64,000 nucleotides of DNA from Nectonema munidae. Taxonomy: Eukaryota > Nematomorpha > Nectonematoida > Nectonematidae. Within the stretch, counting starts at the first letter, position 1. Every line of letters begins with the position of its first letter. Below are positions 1 to 15,000 of the stretch, in pieces. The stretch covers positions 1-64,000 of the forward strand of contig JAUIRK010000227.1 in NCBI GenBank assembly GCA_030549495.1. Direction: 5' to 3'. The position numbers and the translations under genes are program-made. Under the pieces are notes generated by a model. That model searched no databases, was not told the DNA's origin, and saw only the letters and a list, made by a program, of their open reading frames with translations.

Positions 1-3000
1 TTCCATTTTTCAAAAATTAAAAGTCCTCCTTAGTGAACAATACCATAAACCTTAATAAAACTTTTCCATTTTTCGAAAATTAAAAGTCCTCCTTAGTGAA
101 CAATAATTTACTCTAAAAAACATTCTCATTTTTCCAAAATTAAAAGTCCTCCTTAGTGAACAATACCATAAACCTTAATAAAACATTTCCATTTTTCAAA
201 AATTAAAAGTCCTCCTTAGTGAACAATAATTTACTCTAAAAAACATTCTCATTTTTCCAAAATTAAAAGTCCTCCTTAGTGAACAATACCATAAACCTTA
301 ATAAAACATTTCCATTTTTCAAAAATTAAAAGTCCTCCTTAGTGAACAATAATTTACTCTAAAAAACATTCTCATTTTTCCAAAATTAAAAGTCCTCCTT
401 AGTGAACAATACCATAAACCTTAATAAAACATTTCCATTTTTCAAAAATTAAAAGTCTTCCTTAGTGAACAATACCATAAACCTTAATAAAACATTCCCA
501 TTTTTTGAAAATTAAAAGTCCTCCTTAGTTAACAATAATTTACTCTTAAAAAACATTCTCATTTTTCCAAAATTAAAAGTCCTCCTTAGTGAACAATACC
601 ATAAACCTTAATAAAACATTTCCATTTTTCAAAAATTAAAAGTCCTCCTTAGTGAACAATAATTTACTCTAAAAAACATTCTCATTTTTCCAAAATTAAA
701 AGTCCTCCTTAGTGAACAATACCATAAACCTTAATAAAACATTTCCATTTTTCAAAAATTAAAAGTCCTCCTTAGTGAACAATAATTTACTCTAAAAAAC
801 ATTCTCATTTTTCCAAAATTAAAAGTCCTCCTTAGTGAACAATACCATAAACCTTAATAAAACATTTCCATTTTTGAAAAATTAAAAGTCCTCCTTAGTG
901 AACAATACCATAAACCTTAATAAAACTTTTCCATTTTTCGAAAATTAAAAGTCTTCCTTAGTGAACAATACCATAAACCTTAATAAAACATTCCCATTAT
1001 TTGAAAATTAAAAGTCCTCCTTAGTGAACAATAATTTACTCTAAAAAACATTCTCATTTTTCCAAAATTAAAAGTCCTCCTTAGTGAACAATACCATAAA
1101 CCTTAATAAAACATTTCCATTTTTCAAAAATTAAAAGTCTTCCTTAGTGAACAATACCATAAACCTTAATAAAACATTCCCATTATTTGAAAATTAAAAG
1201 TCCTCCTTAGTTAACAATAATTTACTCTAAAAAACTTTCTCATTTTTCCAAAATTAAAAGTCTTCCTTAGTGAACAATACCATAAATCTTAATAAAACTT
1301 TTCCATTTTTCGAAAATTAAAAGTCCTCCTTAGTGAACAATAATTTACTCTAAAAAACATTCTCATTTTTCCAAAATTAAAAGTCCTCCTTAGTGAACAA
1401 TACCATAAACCTTAATAAAACATTTCCATTTTTCAAAAATTAAAAGTCCTCCTTAGTGAACAATAATTTACTCTAAAAAATATTCTCATTTTTCCAAAAT
1501 TAAAAGTCTTCCTTAGTGAACAATACCATAAACCTTAATAAAACATTTCCATTTTTCAAAAATTAAAAGTCTTCCTTAGTGAACAATACCATAAACCTTA
1601 ATAAAACATTTCCATTTTTCGAAAATTAAAAGTCCTCCTTAGTGAACAATACCATAAACCTTAATAAAACATTCTCATTTTTCCAAAATTAAAAGTCCTC
1701 CTTAGTGAACAATACCATAAACCTTAATAAAACATTTCCATTTTTCAAAAATTAAAAGTCTTCCTTAGTGAACAATACCATAAACCTTAATAAAACATTT
1801 CCATTTTTCGAAAATTAAAAGTCCTCCTTAGTTAACAATAATTTACTCTTAAAAAATATTCTCATTTTTCCAAAATTAAAAGTCTTCCTTAGTGAACAAT
1901 ACCATAAACCTTAATAAAACATTTCCATTTTTCAAAAATTAAAAGTCTTCCTTAGTGAACAATACCATAAACCTTAATAAAACATTCCCATTATTTGAAA
2001 ATTAAAAGTCCTCCTTAGTTAACAATAATTTACTCTTAAAAAATATTCTCATTTTTCCAAAATTAAAAGTCCTCCTTAGTGAACAATACCATAAACCTTA
2101 ATAAAACATTTCCATTTTTCAAAAATTAAAAGTCTTCCTTAGTGAACAATACCATAAACCTTAATAAAACATTTCCATTTTTCGAAAATTAAAAGTCCTC
2201 CTTAGTGAACAATAATTTACTCTAAAAAACATTCTCATTTTTCCAAAATTAAAAGTCCTCCTTAGTGAACAATACCATAAACCTTAATAAAACATTCCCA
2301 TTTTTCAAAAATTAAAAGTCCTCCTTAGTGAACAATAATTTACTCTAAAAAATATTCTCATTTTTCCAAAATTAAAAGTCTTCCTTAGTGAACAATACCA
2401 TAAACCTTAATAAAACATTTCCATTTTTGAAAAATTAAAAGTCCTCCTTAGTGAACAATACCATAAACCTTAATAAAACTTTTCCATTTTTCAAAAATTA
2501 AAAGTCTTCCTTAGTGAACAATACCATGAACCTTAATAAAACATTCCCATTATTTGAAAATTAAAAGTCCTCCTTGGTTAACAATAATTTACTCTTAAAA
2601 AATATTCTCATTTTTCCAAAATTAAAAGTTCTCCTTAGTGAACAATACCATAAACCTTAATAAAACATTTCCATTTTTCGAAAATTAAAAGTCCTCCTTA
2701 GTGAACAATAATTTACTCTAAAAAACATTCTCATTTTTCCAAAATTAAAAGTCCTCCTTAGTGAACAATACCATAAACCTTAATAAAACATTTCCATTTT
2801 TCAAAAATTAAAAGTCCTCCTTAGTGAACAATACCATAAACCTTAATAAAACATTTCCATTTTTCAAAAATTAAAAGTCCTCCTTAGTGAACAATAATTT
2901 ACTCTAAAAAACATTCTCATTTTTCCAAAATTAAAAGTCCTCCTTAGTGAACAATACCATAAACCTTAATAAAACATTTCCATTTTTCAAAAATTAAAAG

Positions 3001-6000
3001 TCTTCCTTAGTGAACAATACCATAAACCTTAATAAAACATTCCCATTATTTGAAAATTAAAAGTCCTCCTTAGTGAACAATAATTTACTCTAAAAAACAT
3101 TCTCATTTTTCCAAAATTAAAAGTCCTCCTTAGTGAACAATACCATAAACCTTAATAAAACATTTCCATTTTTCAAAAATTAAAAGTCTTCCTTAGTGAA
3201 CAATACCATAAACCTTAATAAAACATTCCCATTATTTGAAAATTAAAAGTCCTCCTTAGTTAACAATAATTTACTCTTAAAAAATATTCTCATTTTTCCA
3301 AAATTAAAAGTCCTCCTTAGTGAACAATACCATAAACCTTAATAAAACATTTCCATTTTTCAAAAATTAAAAGTCTTCCTTAGTGAACAATACCATAAAC
3401 CTTAATAAAACATTTCCATTTTTCGAAAATTAAAAGTCCTCCTTAGTGAACAATAATTTACTCTAAAAAACATTCTCATTTTTCCAAAATTAAAAGTCCT
3501 CCTTAGTGAACAATACCATAAACCTTAATAAAACATTTCCATTTTTCAAAAATTAAAAGTCCTCCTTAGTGAACAATAATTTACTCTAAAAAATATTCTC
3601 ATTTTTCCAAAATTAAAAGTCTTCCTTAGTGAACAATACCATAAACCTTAATAAAACATTTCCATTTTTGAAAAATTAAAAGTCCTCCTTAGTGAACAAT
3701 ACCATAAACCTTAATAAAACTTTTCCATTTTTCGAAAATTAAAAGTCTTCCTTAGTGAACAATACCATAAACCTTAATAAAACATTCCCATTATTTGAAA
3801 ATTAAAAGTCCTCCTTAGTTAACAATAATTTACTCTTAAAAAATATTCTCATTTTTCCAAAATTAAAAGTCCTCCTTAGTGAACAATACCATAAACCTTA
3901 ATAAAACATTTCCATTTTTCAAAAATTAAAAGTCTTCCTTAGTGAACAATACCAAAACCTTAATAAAACATTTCCATTTTTCAAAAATTAAAAGTCCTCC
4001 TTAGTGAACAATAATTTACTCTAAAAAACATTCTCATTTTTCCAAAATTAAAAGTCTTCCTTAGTGAACAATACCATAAACCTTAATAAAACATTCCCAT
4101 TTTTCGAAAATTAAACTCCTCCTTAGTGAACAATAATATTCAAAAAACATTCTCATTTTTCCAAAATTAAAAGTCCTCCTTAGTGAACAATACCATAAAC
4201 CTTAATAAAACATTTCCATTTTTCAAAAATTAAAAGTCTTCCTTAGTGAACAATACCATAAACCTTAATAAAACATTCCCATTATTTGAAAATTAAAAGT
4301 CCTCCTTAGTGAACAATAATTTACTCTTAAAAAATATTCTCATTTTTCCAAAATTAAAAGTCCTCCTTAGTGAACAATACCATAAACCTTAATAAAACAT
4401 TTCCATTTTTCGAAAATTAAAAGTCTTCCTTAGTGAACAATACCATAAACCTTAATAAAACATTCCCATTTTTCGAAAATTAAACTCCTCCTTAGTGAAC
4501 AATAATATTCAAAAAACATTCTCATTTTTCCAAAATTAAAAGTCCTCCTTAGTGAACAATACCATAAACCTTAATAAAACATTTCCATTTTTCAAAAATT
4601 AAAAGTCCTCCTTAGTGAACAATACCATAAACCTTAATAAAACATTTCCATTTTTCAAAAATTAAAAGTCCTCCTTAGTGAACAATAATTTACTCTTAAA
4701 AAATATTCTCATTTTTCCAAAATTAAAAGTCCTCCTTAGTGAACAATACCATAAACCTTAATAAAACATTTCCATTTTTCAAAAATTAAAAGTCTTCCTT
4801 AGTGAACAATACCATAAACCTTAATAAAACATTTCCATTTTTCAAAAATTAAAAGTCCTCCTTAGTGAACAATAATTTACTCTTAAAAAATATTCTCATT
4901 TTTCCAAAATTAAAAGTTCTCCTTAGTGAACAATACCATAAACCTTAATAAAACATTTCCATTTTTCAAAAATTAAAAGTCTTTCTTAGTGAACAATACC
5001 ATAAACCTTAATAAAACATTTCCATTTTTCGAAAATTAAAAGTCCTCCTTAGTTAACAATAATTTACTCTTAAAAAATATTCTCATTTTTCCAAAATTAA
5101 AAGTCCTCCTTAGTGAACAATACCATAAACCTTAATAAAACATTTCCATTTTTCAAAAATTAAAAGTCTTCCTTAGTGAACAATACCATAAACCTTAATA
5201 AAACATTTCCATTTTTTAAAAATTAAAAGTCCTCCTTAGTGAACAATAATTTACTCTAAAAAATATTCTCATTTTTCCAAAATTAAAAGTCCTCCTTAGT
5301 GAACAATACCATAAACCTTAATAAAACATTTCCATTTTTCAAAAATTAAAAGTCCTCCTTAGTGAACAATACCATAAACCTTAATAAAACATTTCCATTT
5401 TTCAAAAATTAAAAGTCTTCCTTAGTGAACAATACCATAAATCTTAATAAAACATTTCCATTTTTGAAAAATTAAAAGTCCTCCTTAGTTAACAATAATT
5501 TACTCTTAAAAAATATTCTCATTTTTCCAAAATTAAAAGTTCTCCTTAGTGAACAATACCATAAACCTTAATAAAACATTTCCATTTTTCAAAAATTAAA
5601 AGTCTTCCTTAGTGAACAATACCAAAACCTTAATAAAACATTTCCATTTTTCAAAAATTAAAAGTCCTCCTTAGTGAACAATAATTTACTCTAAAAAACA
5701 TTCTCATTTTTCCAAAATTAAAAGTCCTCCTTAGTGAACAATACCATAAACCTTAATAAAACATTTCCATTTTTCAAAAATTAAAAGTCCTCCTTAGTGA
5801 ACAATAATTTACTCTAAAAAATATTCTCATTTTTCCAAAATTAAAAGTCTTCCTTAGTGAACAATACCATAAACCTTAATAAAACATTTCCATTTTTCAA
5901 AAATTAAAAGTCTTCCTTAGTGAACAATACCATAAACCTTAATAAAACATTCCCATTATTTGAAAATTAAAAGTCCTCCTTAGTTAACAATAATTTACTC

Positions 6001-9000
6001 TTAAAAAATATTCTCATTTTTCCAAAATTAAAAGTTCTCCTTAGTGAACAATACCATAAACCTTAATAAAACATTTCCATTTTTCAAAAATTAAAAGTCT
6101 TCCTTAGTGAACAATACCATAAATCTTAATAAAACTTTTCCATTTTTCGAAAATTAAAAGTCCTCCTTAGTGAACAATAATTTACTCTAAAAAATATTCT
6201 CATTTTTCCAAAATTAAAAGTCCTCCTTAGTGAACAATACCATAAACCTTAATAAAACATTTCCATTTTTCAAAAATTAAAAGTCCTCCTTAGTGAACAA
6301 TAATTTACTCTAAAAAATATTCTCATTTTTCCAAAATTAAAAGTCCTCCTTAGTGAACAATACCATAAACCTTAATAAAACATTTCCATTTTTGAAAAAT
6401 TAAAAGTCCTCCTTAGTGAACAATACCATAAACCTTAATAAAACTTTTCCATTTTTCGAAAATTAAAAGTCTTCCTTAGTGAACAATACCATAAACCTTA
6501 ATAAAACATTCCCATTATTTGAAAATTAAAAGTCCTCCTTAGTTAACAATAATTTACTCTTAAAAAATATTCTCATTTTTCCAAAATTAAAAGTCCTCCT
6601 TAGTGAACAATACCATAAACCTTAATAAAACATTTCCATTTTTCAAAAATTAAAAGTCTTCCTTAGTGAACAATACCAAAACCTTAATAAAACATTTCCA
6701 TTTTTCAAAAATTAAAAGTCCTCCTTAGTGAACAATAATTTACTCTAAAAAACATTCTCATTTTTCCAAAATTAAAAGTCCTCCTTAGTGAACAATACCA
6801 TAAACCTTAATAAAACATTTCCATTTTTCAAAAATTAAAAGTCCTCCTTAGTGAACAATAATTTACTCTAAAAAACATTCTCATTTTTCCAAAATTAAAA
6901 GTCCTCCTTAGTGAACAATACCATAAACCTTAATAAAACATTTCCATTTTTCAAAAATTAAAAGTCCTCCTTAGTGAACAATAATTTACTTAAAAAATAT
7001 TCTCATTTTTCCAAAATTAAAAGTCCTCCTTAGTGAACAATACCATAAACCTTAATAAAAATTTCCATTTTTAAAAATTAAAAGTCTCCTTAGTGAACAA
7101 TAATATATTAATAAAAATTTTCATTTTTCAAAAATTAAAAGTCCTCCTTAGTGAACAATAATATCTTAATAAAAATTTTCATTTTTCAAAATTAAAAGTC
7201 CTCCTTAGTGAACAATACATAAACCTTAATAAAATATTTCCATTTTTCAAAAATTAAAAGTCCTCCTTAGTGAACAATAATATACCTTAATAAAAATTTT
7301 CATTTTTCAAAAATTAAAAGTCTTCCTTAGTGAACAATACCATAAACCTTAATAAAACATTTCCATTTTTCAAAAATTAAAAGTCCTCCTTAGTGAACAA
7401 TAATTTACTCTAAAAAACATTCTCATTTTTCCAAAATTAAAAGTCCTCCTTAGTGAACAATACCATAAACCTTAATAAAACATTTCCATTTTTCAAAAAT
7501 TAAAAGTCTTCCTTAGTGAACAATACATAAACTTAATAAAAATTCCATTTTTAAAAATTAAAAGTCCTCCTTAGTGAACAATAATTTACTCTTAAAAAAT
7601 ATTCTCATTTTTCCAAAATTAAAAGTCCTCCTTAGTGAACAATACCATAAACCTTAATAAAACATTTCCATTTTTCAAAAATTAAAAGTCTTCCTTAGTG
7701 AACAATACCATAAACCTTAATAAAACATTTCCATTTTTCAAAAATTAAAAGTCCTCCTTAGTGAACAATAATTTACTCTTAAAAAATATTCTCATTTTTC
7801 CAAAATTAAAAGTCCTCCTTAGTGAACAATACCATAAACCTTAATAAAACATTTCCATTTTAAAAATTAAAAGTCTCCTTAGTGAACAATAATAAACCTT
7901 AATAAAACATTTCCATTTTTGAAAATTAAAAGTCCTCCTTAGTGAACAATAATTTACTCTTAAAAAATATTCTCATTTTTCCAAAATTAAAAGTCCTCCT
8001 TAGTGAACAATACCATAAACCTTAATAAAACATTTCCATTTTTCAAAAATTAAAAGTCTTCCTTAGTGAACAATACCATAAACCTTAATAAAACATTTCC
8101 ATTTTTTAAAAATTAAAAGTCCTCCTTAGTGAACAATAATTTACTCTTAAAAACATTTCTCATTTTTCCAAAATTAAAAGTCCTCCTTAGTGAACAATAC
8201 CATAAACCTTAATAAAACATTTCCATTTTTCAAAAATTAAAAGTCCTCCTTAGTGAACAATAATTTACTCTAAAAACATTCTCATTTTTCCAAAATTAAA
8301 AGTCCTCCTTAGTGAACAATACCATAAACCTTAATAAAACATTTCCATTTTTCAAAAATTAAAAGTCCTCCTTAGTGAACAATAATTTACTCTAAAAAAC
8401 ATTCTCATTTTTCCAAAATTAAAAGTCCTCCTTAGTGAACAATACCATAAACCTTAATAAAACATTTCCATTTTTCAAAAATTAAAAGTCTTCCTTAGTG
8501 AACAATACCATAAACCTTAATAAAACATTCCCATTATTTGAAAATTAAAAGTCCTCCTTAGTTAACAATAATTTACTCTTAAAAAATATTCTCATTTTTC
8601 CAAAATTAAAAGTCCTCCTTAGTGAACAATACCATAAACCTTAATAAAACATTTCCATTTTTCAAAAATTAAAAGTCTTCCTTAGTGAACAATACCATAA
8701 ATCTTAATAAAACTTTTCCATTTTTCGAAAATTAAAAGTCCTCCTTAGTGAACAATAATTTACTCTAAAAAACATTCTCATTTTTCCAAAATTAAAAGTC
8801 CTCCTTAGTGAACAATACCATAAACCTTAATAAAACATTTCCATTTTTCAAAAATTAAAAGTCCTCCTTAGTGAACAATAATTTACTCTAAAAAATATTC
8901 TCATTTTTCCAAAATTAAAAGTCTTCCTTAGTGAACAATACCATAAACCTTAATAAAACATTTCCATTTTTGAAAAATTAAAAGTCCTCCTTAGTGAACA

Positions 9001-12000
9001 ATACCATAAACCTTAATAAAACATTTCCATTTTTCAAAAATTAAAAGTCTTCCTTAGTGAACAATACCATAAACCTTAATAAAACATTCCCATTATTTGA
9101 AAATTAAAAGTCCTCCTTAGTTAACAATAATTTACTCTTAAAAAATATTCTCATTTTTCCAAAATTAAAAGTCCTCCTTAGTGAACAATACCATAAACCT
9201 TAATAAAACATTTCCATTTTTCAAAAATTAAAAGTCTTCCTTAGTGAACAATACCAAAACCTTAATAAAACATTTCCATTTTTCAAAAATTAAAAGTCCT
9301 CCTTAGTGAACAATAATTTACTCTAAAAAACATTCTCATTTTTCCAAAATTAAAAGTCTTCCTTAGTGAACAATACCAAAACCTTAATAAAACATTTCCA
9401 TTTTTCAAAAATTAAAAGTCCTCCTTAGTGAACAATAATTTACTCTAAAAAACATTCTCATTTTTCCAAAATTAAAAGTCCTCCTTAGTGAACAATACCA
9501 TAAACCTTAATAAAACATTTCCATTTTTCAAAAATTAAAAGTCCTCCTTAGTGAACAATAATTTACTCTAAAAAACATTCTCATTTTTCCAAAATTAAAA
9601 GTCCTCCTTAGTGAACAATACCATAAACCTTAATAAAACATTTCCATTTTTCAAAAATTAAAAGTCCTCCTTAGTGAACAATACCATAAACCTTAATAAA
9701 ACATTCCCATTATTTGAAAATTAAAAGTCCTCCTTAGTTAACAATAATTTACTCTTAAAAAATATTCTCATTTTTCCAAAATTAAAAGTCCTCCTTAGTG
9801 AAAAATACCATAAACCTTAATAAAACATTTCCATTTTTCAAAAATTAAAAGTCTTCCTTAGTGAACAATACCATAAACCTTAATAAAACATTTCCATTTT
9901 TCAAAAATTAAAAGTCCTCCTTAGTGAACAATAATTTACTCTAAAAAATATTCTCATTTTTCCAAAATTAAAAGTCCTCCTTAGTGAACAATACCATAAA
10001 CCTTAATAAAACATTTCCATTTTTCGAAAATTAAAAGTCCTCCTTAGTGAACAATAATTTACTCTAAAAAATATTCTCATTTTTCCAAAATTAAAAGTCC
10101 TCCTTAGTGAACAATACCATAAACCTTAATAAAACATTTCCATTTTTCAAAAATTAAAAGTCCTCCTTAGTGAACAATAATTTACTCTAAAAAATATTCT
10201 CATTTTTCCAAAATTAAAAGTCTTCCTTAGTGAACAATACCATAAACCTTAATAAAACATTTCCATTTTTGAAAAATTAAAAGTCTTCCTTAGTGAACAA
10301 TACCATAAACCTTAATAAAACCTTTCCATTTTTCAAAAATTAAAAGTCCTCCTTAGTGAACAATAATTTACTCTTAAAAAAATTTCATTTTTCCAAAATT
10401 AAAAGTCCTCCTTAGTGAACAATACCATAAACCTTAATAAAACATTTCATTTTTCAAAAATTAAAATCTTAGTGAAAATAATTTAAAATTTCATTTTTCA
10501 AAAATTAAAAGTCTTCCTTAGTGAACAATACCATAAACCTTAATAAAACATTTCCATTTTTTAAAAATTAAAAGTCCTCCTTAGTGAACAATAATTTACT
10601 CTTAAAAAATATTCTCATTTTTCCAAAATTAAAAGTCCTCCTTAGTGAACAATACCATAAACCTTAATAAAACATTTCCATTTTTCAAAAATTAAAAGTC
10701 TTCCTTAGTGAACAATACCAAAAACTTAATAAAACATTTCCATTTTTGAAAAATTATAAGTCCTCCTTAGTGAACAATAATTTACTCTTAAAAAAACCTT
10801 TTCATTTTTCCAAAATTAAAAGTCCTTCTTAGTGAACAATACCATAAACCTTAATAAAACATTTCCATTTTTCAAAAATTAAAAGTCTTCCTTAGTGAAC
10901 AATACCATAAACCTTAATAAAACATTTCCATTTTTCAAAAATTAATAGTCCTCCTTAGTGAACAATAATTTACTTAAAAAATATTCTCATTTTTCCAAAA
11001 TTAAAAGTCCTCCTTAGTGAACAATACCATAAACCTTAATAAAACATTTCCATTTTTCAAAAATTAAAAGTCCTCCTTAGTGAACAATACCATAAACCTT
11101 AATAAAACATTCCCATTTTTTGAAAATTAAAAGTCCTCCTTATGAACAATAATTTACTCTTAAAAAATATTCTCATTTTTCCAAAATTAAAAGTCCTCCT
11201 TAGTGAACAATACCATAAACCTTAATAAAACATTTCCATTTTTCAAAAATTAAAAGTCTTCCTTAGTGAACAATACCAAAACCTTAATAAAACATTTCCA
11301 TTTTTCAAAAATTAAAAGTCCTCCTTAGTGAACAATAATTTACTCTAAAAAACTTTCTCATTTTTCCAAAATTAAAAGTCCTCCTTAGTGAACAATACCA
11401 TAAACCTTAATAAAACATTTCCATTTTTCAAAAATTAAAAGTCCTCCTTAGTGAACAATAATTTACTCTAAAAAACATTCTCATTTTTCCAAAATTAAAA
11501 GTCTTCCTTAGTGAACAATACCATAAACCTTAATAAAACATTTCCATTTTTCGAAAATTAAAAGTCCTCCTTAGTGAACAATAATTTACTCTAAAAAACA
11601 TTCTCATTTTTCCAAAATTAAAAGTCCTCCTTAGTGAACAATACCATAAACCTTAATAAAACATTTCCATTTTTCAAAAATTAAAAGTCTTCCTTAGTGA
11701 ACAATACCATAAACCTTAATAAAACATTCCCATTATTTGAAAATTAAAAGTCCTCCTTAGTTAACAATAATTTACTCTTAAAAAATATTCTCATTTTTCC
11801 AAAATTAAAAGTCTCCTTAGTGAACAATACCATAAACCTTAATAAAACATTTCCATTTTTCAAAAATTAAAAGTCTTCCTTAGTGAACAATACCATAAAC
11901 CTTAATAAAACATTTCCATTTTTCGAAAATTAAAAGTCCTCCTTAGTGAACAATAATTTACTCTAAAAAACATTCTCATTTTTCCAAAATTAAAAGTCCT

Positions 12001-15000
12001 CCTTAGTGAACAATACCATAAACCTTAATAAAACATTTCCATTTTTCAAAAATTAAAAGTCCTCCTTAGTGAACAATAATTTACTCTAAAAAACATTCTC
12101 ATTTTTCCAAAATTAAAAGTCTTCCTTAGTGAACAATACCAAAACCTTAATAAAACATTTCCATTTTTCAAAAATTAAAAGTCCTCCTTAGTGAACAATA
12201 CCATAAACCTTAATAAAACTTTTCCATTTTTCGAAAATTAAAAGTCTTCCTTAGTGAACAATACCATAAACCTTAATAAAACATTCCCATTATTTGAAAA
12301 TTAAAAGTCCTCCTTAGTGAACAATAAATTAAAAGTCTTCCTTAGTGAACAATACCATAAACCTTAATAAAACATTTCCATTTTTCGAAAATTAAAAGTC
12401 CTCCTTAGTTAACAATAATTTACTCTTAAAAAATATTCTCATTTTTCCAAAATTAAAAGTCCTCCTTAGTGAACAATACCATAAACCTTAATAAAACATT
12501 TCCATTTTTCAAAAATTAAAAGTCCTCCTTAGTGAACAATAATTTACTCTAAAAAACATTCTCATTTTTCCAAAATTAAAAGTCCTCCTTAGTGAACAAT
12601 ACCATAAACCTTAATAAAACATTTCCATTTTTCAAAAATTAAAAGTCCTCCTTAGTGAACAATAATTTACTCTAAAAAACATTCTCATTTTTCCAAAATT
12701 AAAAGTCCTCCTTAGTGAACAATACCATAAACCTTAATAAAACATTTCCATTTTTCAAAAATTAAAAGTCCTCCTTAGTGAACAATAATTACCTTAAAAA
12801 ACATTCTCATTTTTCCAAAATTAAAAGTCCTCCTTAGTGAACAATACCATAAACCTTAATAAAACATTTCCATTTTTCAAAAATTAAAAGTCCTCCTTAG
12901 TGAACAATAATTTACCTTAAAAAATATTCTCATTTTTCCAAAATTAAAAGTCCTCCTTAGTGAACAATACCATAAACCTTAATAAAACATTTCCATTTTT
13001 CAAAAATTAAAAGTCCTCCTTAGTGAACAATACCATAAACCTTAATAAAACATTTCCATTTTTCGAAAATTAAAAGTCCTCCTTAGTGAACAATAATTTA
13101 CTCTAAAAAACATTCTCATTTTTGCAAAATTAAAAGTCCTCTTTAGTGAACAATACCATAAACCTTAATAAAACATTTCATTTTTCAAAATTAAAAGTCC
13201 TCCTTAGTGAACAATACATAAACCTTAATAAAACATTCATTTTTCAAAATAAAAGTCCTCCTTAGTGAACAATAATTTACTCTTAAAAAAATTCTCATTT
13301 TTCCAAAATTAAAAGTCTTCCTTAGTGAACAATACCATAAACCTTAATAAAACATTTCCATTTTTCAAAAATTAAAAGTCCTCCTTAGTGAACAATAATT
13401 TACTCTTAAAAAATATTCTCATTTTTCCAAAATTAAAAGTCCTCCTTAGTGAACAATACCATAAACCTTAATAAAACATTTCCATTTTTCAAAAATTAAA
13501 AGTCTTCCTTAGTGAACAATACCATAAACCTTAATAAAACATTTCCATTTTTCAAAAATTAAAAGTCCTCCTTGGTTAACAATAATTTACTCTTAAAAAA
13601 CATTCTCATTTTTCCAAAATTAAAAGTCCTCCTTAGTGAACAATACCATAAACCTTAATAAAACATTTTTCCAAAATTAAAAGTCCTTCTTAGTGAACAA
13701 TACTATTACCCTTAAAACATTCTCATTTTTCCAAAATTAAAAGTCCTCTTTAGTTAACAATAATTTACTCTTAAAAAACATTCTCATTTTTCCAAAATTA
13801 AAAGTCCTCCTTAGTGAACAATACCATAAACCTTAATAAAACATTTCCATTTTTCAAAAATTAAAAGTCCTCCTTAGTGAACAATAATTAACCTTAAAAA
13901 AATTCTCATTTTTCCAAAATTAAAAGTCCTCCTTAGTGAACAATACCATAAACCTTAATAAAACATTTCCATTTTTCAAAAATTAAAAGTCTTCCTTAGT
14001 GAACAATACCATAAACCTTAATAAAACATTTCCATTTTTCAAAAATTAAAAGTCCTCCTTAGTTAACAATAATTTACTCTTAAAAAATATTCTCATTTTT
14101 CCAAAATTAAAAGTCCTCCTTAGTGAACAATAACATAAACCTTAATAAAACATTCTCATTTTTGCAAAATTAAAAGTCCTCTTTAGTTAACAATACCATA
14201 AACCTTAATAAAACATTCTCATTTTTCCAAAATTAAAAGTCCTCCTTAGTGAACAATAATTTACTCTTAAAAAAATTCTCATTTTTCCAAAATTAAAAGT
14301 CCTCCTTAGTGAACAATACCATAAACCTTAATAAAACATTTCCATTTTTCAAAAATTAAAAGTCCTCCTTAGTGAACAATAAAATTACTTTAAAAAACAT
14401 TCTCATTTTTCCAAAATTAAAAGTCCTCCTTAGTGAACAATACCATAAACCTTAATAAAACATTTCCATTTTTCAAAAATTAAAAGTCTTCCTTAGTGAA
14501 CAATACCATAAACCTTAATAAAACTTTTCCATTTTTCGAAAATTAAAAGTCCTCCTTAGTGAACAATACTATTACTCTTAAAAAACATTCTCATTTTTCC
14601 AAAATTAAAATTCCTCCTTAGTGAACAATACCATAAACCTTAATAAAACATTTCCATTTTTCAAAAATTAAAAGTCTTCTTAGTGAACAATACCAAAACC
14701 TTAATAAAACATTTACATTTTTCAAAAATTAAAAGTCCTCCTAAGTGAACAAAAGTTTATTCTTAAAAAAATTCTCATTTTTCCAAAATTAAAAGTCTTC
14801 CTTATTGAACAATACCATAAACCTTAATAAAACATTTCCATTTTTCAAAAATTAAAAGTCCTCCTTAGTGAACAATAAAATTACCCTTAAAAAACATTCT
14901 CATTTTTCAAAAATTAAAAGTTCTCCTTAGTGAACAATACCATAAACCTTAATAAAACATTCCCATTTTTCAAAAATTAAAAGTCTTCCTTATTGAACAA

